A DNA stretch of 64,000 nucleotides from Nitrospira sp. (GTDB lineage Bacteria > Nitrospirota > Nitrospiria > Nitrospirales > Nitrospiraceae). Location of the stretch: the NCBI GenBank assembly GCA_009594865.1, contig VOPT01000004.1, positions 1-64,000 of the forward strand, given 5' to 3'. The translations under genes and the position numbers were made by a program. This document shows positions 62,087 through 64,000 of the stretch, in pieces; the first letter of the stretch is position 1; each line of letters starts with the position of its first letter. Below the pieces are notes generated by a model. It made no database searches. It saw nothing but the letters and a program-made list of their open reading frames with translations, and had not been told where the DNA came from.

Positions 62087-62392
62087 TCACAGCCGGACTT
62101 TGATATCGGTGCCCTCGACCGTGACTTCATAGGCCTTCACCTTGGCCGACGGGTTATTGATGCAGGCGCCGGTTTTCACATTGAATTCCCAGTTGTGCCA
62201 GGGGCAGGCCACGACATCCCCGACCACATCGCCTTCGCCCAGCGGGCCGCCGCGGTGGACGCAGGTATTGTCGATGGCATAAAACGTCCCGTCCACGTTG
62301 AACACGGCGATGGCTTTTCCGTTCACCTCCGCGACCATGCCGGCTCCCGGCTTCACATCGGCGGTTCCTGCGATTCTGATCAACTCGCCCAT
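62087..62392 (-). CDS. Rieske 2Fe-2S protein, NirD/ferredoxin-like
   Basis: The 101 residues form one Rieske domain: cluster ligands in CVHRGGPLGEGD (CxH) and CPWHNWEFNVKTG (CxxH). The small size and lack of a signal peptide indicate a cytoplasmic electron carrier or a NirD-like subunit of an assimilatory reductase or dioxygenase. It lies 27 bases after the Mrp gene, which encodes a likely Fe-S carrier. Confidence 0.88.
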   Translation of the reverse strand: MGELIRIAGTADVKPGAGMVAEVNGKAIAVFNVDGTFYAIDNTCVHRGGPLGEGDVVGDVVACPWHNWEFNVKTGACINNPSAKVKAYEVTVEGTDIKVRL

Positions 62393-62419
62393 ACATCCTC
62401 CCTGAGTGCGTCACTCGTC

Positions 62420-63316
62420 CTAGTCCGGCTTTCGATCGGCAGCCGGCCGTTTGATTTTATCCAATAAACTTTCGATGCGGCTCTTAGTCGCCGACACGCC
62501 ACCCGTTTGCAAGGCCGCGGCCAATTTGGCCGCGATCTCGCGAAAGGCCTGCGCCTGTGGGGAATCGGGTTTGGCGACCACGATCGGGTTGCCGGTATCG
62601 CCGCCAGCGCGAATGACAGGATCAATGGGAACCCGTCCGAGAAAAGGAATCCCCAGTTTTTCCGCCGCCCGCTCTCCGCCGCCATGGGAGAAAATTTCCG
62701 TTCGTTCGCCGCAATGGCCGCAGACGAAAAAGCTCATGTTCTCCACGATGCCGAGGAGCGGCACGTTCACCTTCTGAAACATCATCATGCCCTTGCGCAC
62801 ATCGTGCAACGCCACTTCCTGCGGCGTCGTGACCGTGACGGCGCCGGACAGCGGCACGAGCTGCGTCAGAGTGAGCTGCGCGTCTCCTGTTCCCGGCGGC
62901 AGGTCGATCAACAAATAGTCCAACTCGCCCCATAACACATCGCGGAACAGTTGCTGAATCGCCGTGTGTACCATGGGGCCGCGCCAGACGACGGCGGTGT
63001 CTTCCGGCACGAAAAATCCCATCGAGATCAGCTTGACGCCGTGGCTTTCCGCCGGCGCGATCTTGCCGTCTTTCTGCTCAGGGGTTTTCTCGACGCCCAT
63101 CATCATCGGGATGTTGGGGCCATAGATATCGGCATCCAGCAAACCGACCTTGGCCCCGGTGAGCGCAAGGGCGACCGCGAGATTGACGGAGACCGTGGAT
63201 TTACCGACACCGCCCTTGCCGCTGCTGACGGCGACGACGTGTTTGACTCCGGGAATAATATTGGGTCGCGCGGCCGCTTCGTCCTGGTGCGGAGCGCCGC
63301 CTGGTTCTTCTGCCAT
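62420..63316 (-). CDS. apbC: Mrp/NBP35-type Fe-S cluster carrier ATPase
   Basis: Scaffold or carrier that passes Fe-S clusters to apoproteins. The 298-residue protein has a deviant Walker A ([24 protein letters not shown]), [34 protein letters not shown] (Walker B) and the CxxC that bridges a cluster between subunits ([14 protein letters not shown]). The N-terminal MIP18-like domain of long Mrp proteins is absent. ATG 63316 has AGGAGG at seven bases. Confidence 0.92.
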   Translation of the reverse strand: MAEEPGGAPHQDEAAARPNIIPGVKHVVAVSSGKGGVGKSTVSVNLAVALALTGAKVGLLDADIYGPNIPMMMGVEKTPEQKDGKIAPAESHGVKLISMGFFVPEDTAVVWRGPMVHTAIQQLFRDVLWGELDYLLIDLPPGTGDAQLTLTQLVPLSGAVTVTTPQEVALHDVRKGMMMFQKVNVPLLGIVENMSFFVCGHCGERTEIFSHGGGERAAEKLGIPFLGRVPIDPVIRAGGDTGNPIVVAKPDSPQAQAFREIAAKLAAALQTGGVSATKSRIESLLDKIKRPAADRKPD

Positions 63317-63465
63317 AGTGATGCCTCCTCCACCCCGCAGGTCCGGTCGGATTACGCGGGTTTCTCGCATATTAAGCTAACGTCGCGGCGAAAAGAAATG
63401 GGTCAGTAGGCGCAGAGCATGCGTAGGTAAAAGAGGTCCGCGATGCGAGAGGCCTACGCTGAGAG

Positions 63466-63585
63466 GGTGGTCAAAAAAGTGTGTTCAGCGGGGCCACACA
63501 GAGCGAAGGGCCGAGGCGGACCCGCAGGGGTGCGGTGAGGATCGTGGCGAGGCGAGCACCATGCTGGCCGGCGTTTTCACCGTCC
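63466..63585. repeat. Palindromic intergenic repeat, copy F (diverged)
   Basis: GGTGGTCAAAAAAG at the left and a right end reading GCGTTTTCACCGTCC are imperfect inverted ends. Contains the GAGGCG...GTGAGG centre and GGCCGGCGTT as in reversed copy A. It abuts the desaturase stop codon. Confidence 0.5.
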
Positions 63586-63586
63586 G

Positions 63587-64000
63587 TTAGGTGCGTTCAC
63601 GATGGAGGTTATAGGTCAGCCCCACCAGCGAGAGCGTGTAGATCAACCATTTGGACGGATCGAAGTTGTACCATTTCGATCCATTCCGATAGTCGTGCGA
63701 ATAGGTATGATGATAATTATGGTACCCCTCGCCGAAGCTGATGAAGGAAATGAGCCAGCTATCCCGGCTGCTGTCCTGCGTGCCGTGCGGTTGGGTGCCG
63801 ACCATGTGGCAGAGCGAGTTGATGGTAAAGGTAGAGTTCAAGACCAAGACCGTCCGTAGCACGCCGGCGAGCAAGAAACACCCCAGGCCGCTCATGGCCC
63901 CGCCGTTCAGATAGCCTGCGACGAATGGCAACAAGAGACCCGAACCGACGATCACCCAGTAATACCGGTGTTGCCACATAATGAGCGGATCGGTACGTAA
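63587..64000 (-). CDS. Fatty-acid (acyl-CoA/lipid) desaturase, C-terminal part cut by the window edge
   Basis: The reading frame is open to base 64000 (DPLIMWQHRYYWVIVGSG), giving about 137 residues of a membrane di-iron desaturase. Visible are the HRYY segment, hydrophobic helices (LLLPFVAGYLNGG, LAGVLRTVLVLNSTFTINSLCHMVG), and the third histidine box GEGYHNYHHTYSHDYRNG. The NSLCHMVG and HNYHH pattern is that of delta-9 stearoyl-type desaturases. The first histidine boxes lie outside the window. Confidence 0.88.
   Translation of the reverse strand, partial: LRTDPLIMWQHRYYWVIVGSGLLLPFVAGYLNGGAMSGLGCFLLAGVLRTVLVLNSTFTINSLCHMVGTQPHGTQDSSRDSWLISFISFGEGYHNYHHTYSHDYRNGSKWYNFDPSKWLIYTLSLVGLTYNLHRERT

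Overview
The window is a dense, GC-rich bacterial chromosome segment (about 60% GC by eye) with short intergenic gaps. It has no rRNA or tRNA gene, insertion sequence, prophage or CRISPR array that I can recognise. The gene set suggests a Nitrospira-like member of Nitrospirota: periplasmic copper nitrite reductase next to a Crp/Fnr regulator, HdrB-like and SdhB-like subunits of an E-type succinate:quinone reductase, soluble transhydrogenase, lone Mrp, NirD-like Rieske protein, and a dispersed palindromic intergenic repeat of about 125 bp. The genus is an inference from gene content; no rRNA is present to confirm it.

Layout. 1-3.2 kb: 5' end of lepA and bioA leave from a divergent promoter pair sharing one -35 region, followed by a putative outer-membrane protein. 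3.2-16.3 kb (minus strand): a pyrimidine super-operon, pyrR-pyrB-pyrC-DUF4149-carA-sppA-M48 protease-carB-greA-SAM hydrolase and an efflux adaptor. It starts with a leader carrying a PyrR-box-like hairpin, a small leader ORF and an intrinsic terminator. 16.4-23.2 kb (plus): transketolase, Crp/Fnr regulator, a perfect palindromic operator, nirK, then small secreted proteins including a haem-motif Tll0287-like protein. 23.2-32.7 kb: cupin and HdrB-like protein, coiled-coil secreted protein, HDOD protein coupled to soluble transhydrogenase, TPR-2OG oxygenase, and a c-di-GMP block (REC-PAS-GGDEF-EAL, membrane sensor, PilZ). 32.8-40.4 kb (minus): rtcB, archease, sdhB-like, M24 peptidase, AsmA-like protein. 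40.6-48.3 kb: MFS transporter, Old Yellow Enzyme, ComEC-type MBL protein, cyclophilin, lipoprotein, vapBC and a MEMO-family protein, with four copies of the palindromic repeat. 48.6-55.5 kb (minus): a tightly packed seven-gene operon with a near-consensus promoter, containing a MutL/GlmL-type ASKHA protein, a hybrid-barrel carrier-like protein, a DUF6754-type protein and three further membrane proteins. It has no described function that I know of and is the best candidate for a new system. 55.6-60.5 kb (minus): an error-prone translesion cassette imuB-dnaE2-udgX behind a palindromic operator. 60.7-64 kb (minus): small hypothetical proteins, Rieske protein, Mrp ATPase and the 3' part of a fatty-acid desaturase.

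Functional links. The pyr operon would make UMP under RNA-level control by PyrR. The Crp/Fnr protein probably controls nirK through the adjacent palindrome. The HdrB-like and SdhB-like proteins, although 10 kb apart, may belong to one respiratory complex. The DnaE2/ImuB/UdgX set is a damage-inducible mutagenesis and uracil-handling module. All functional statements rest on reading motifs and gene order, without database searches.
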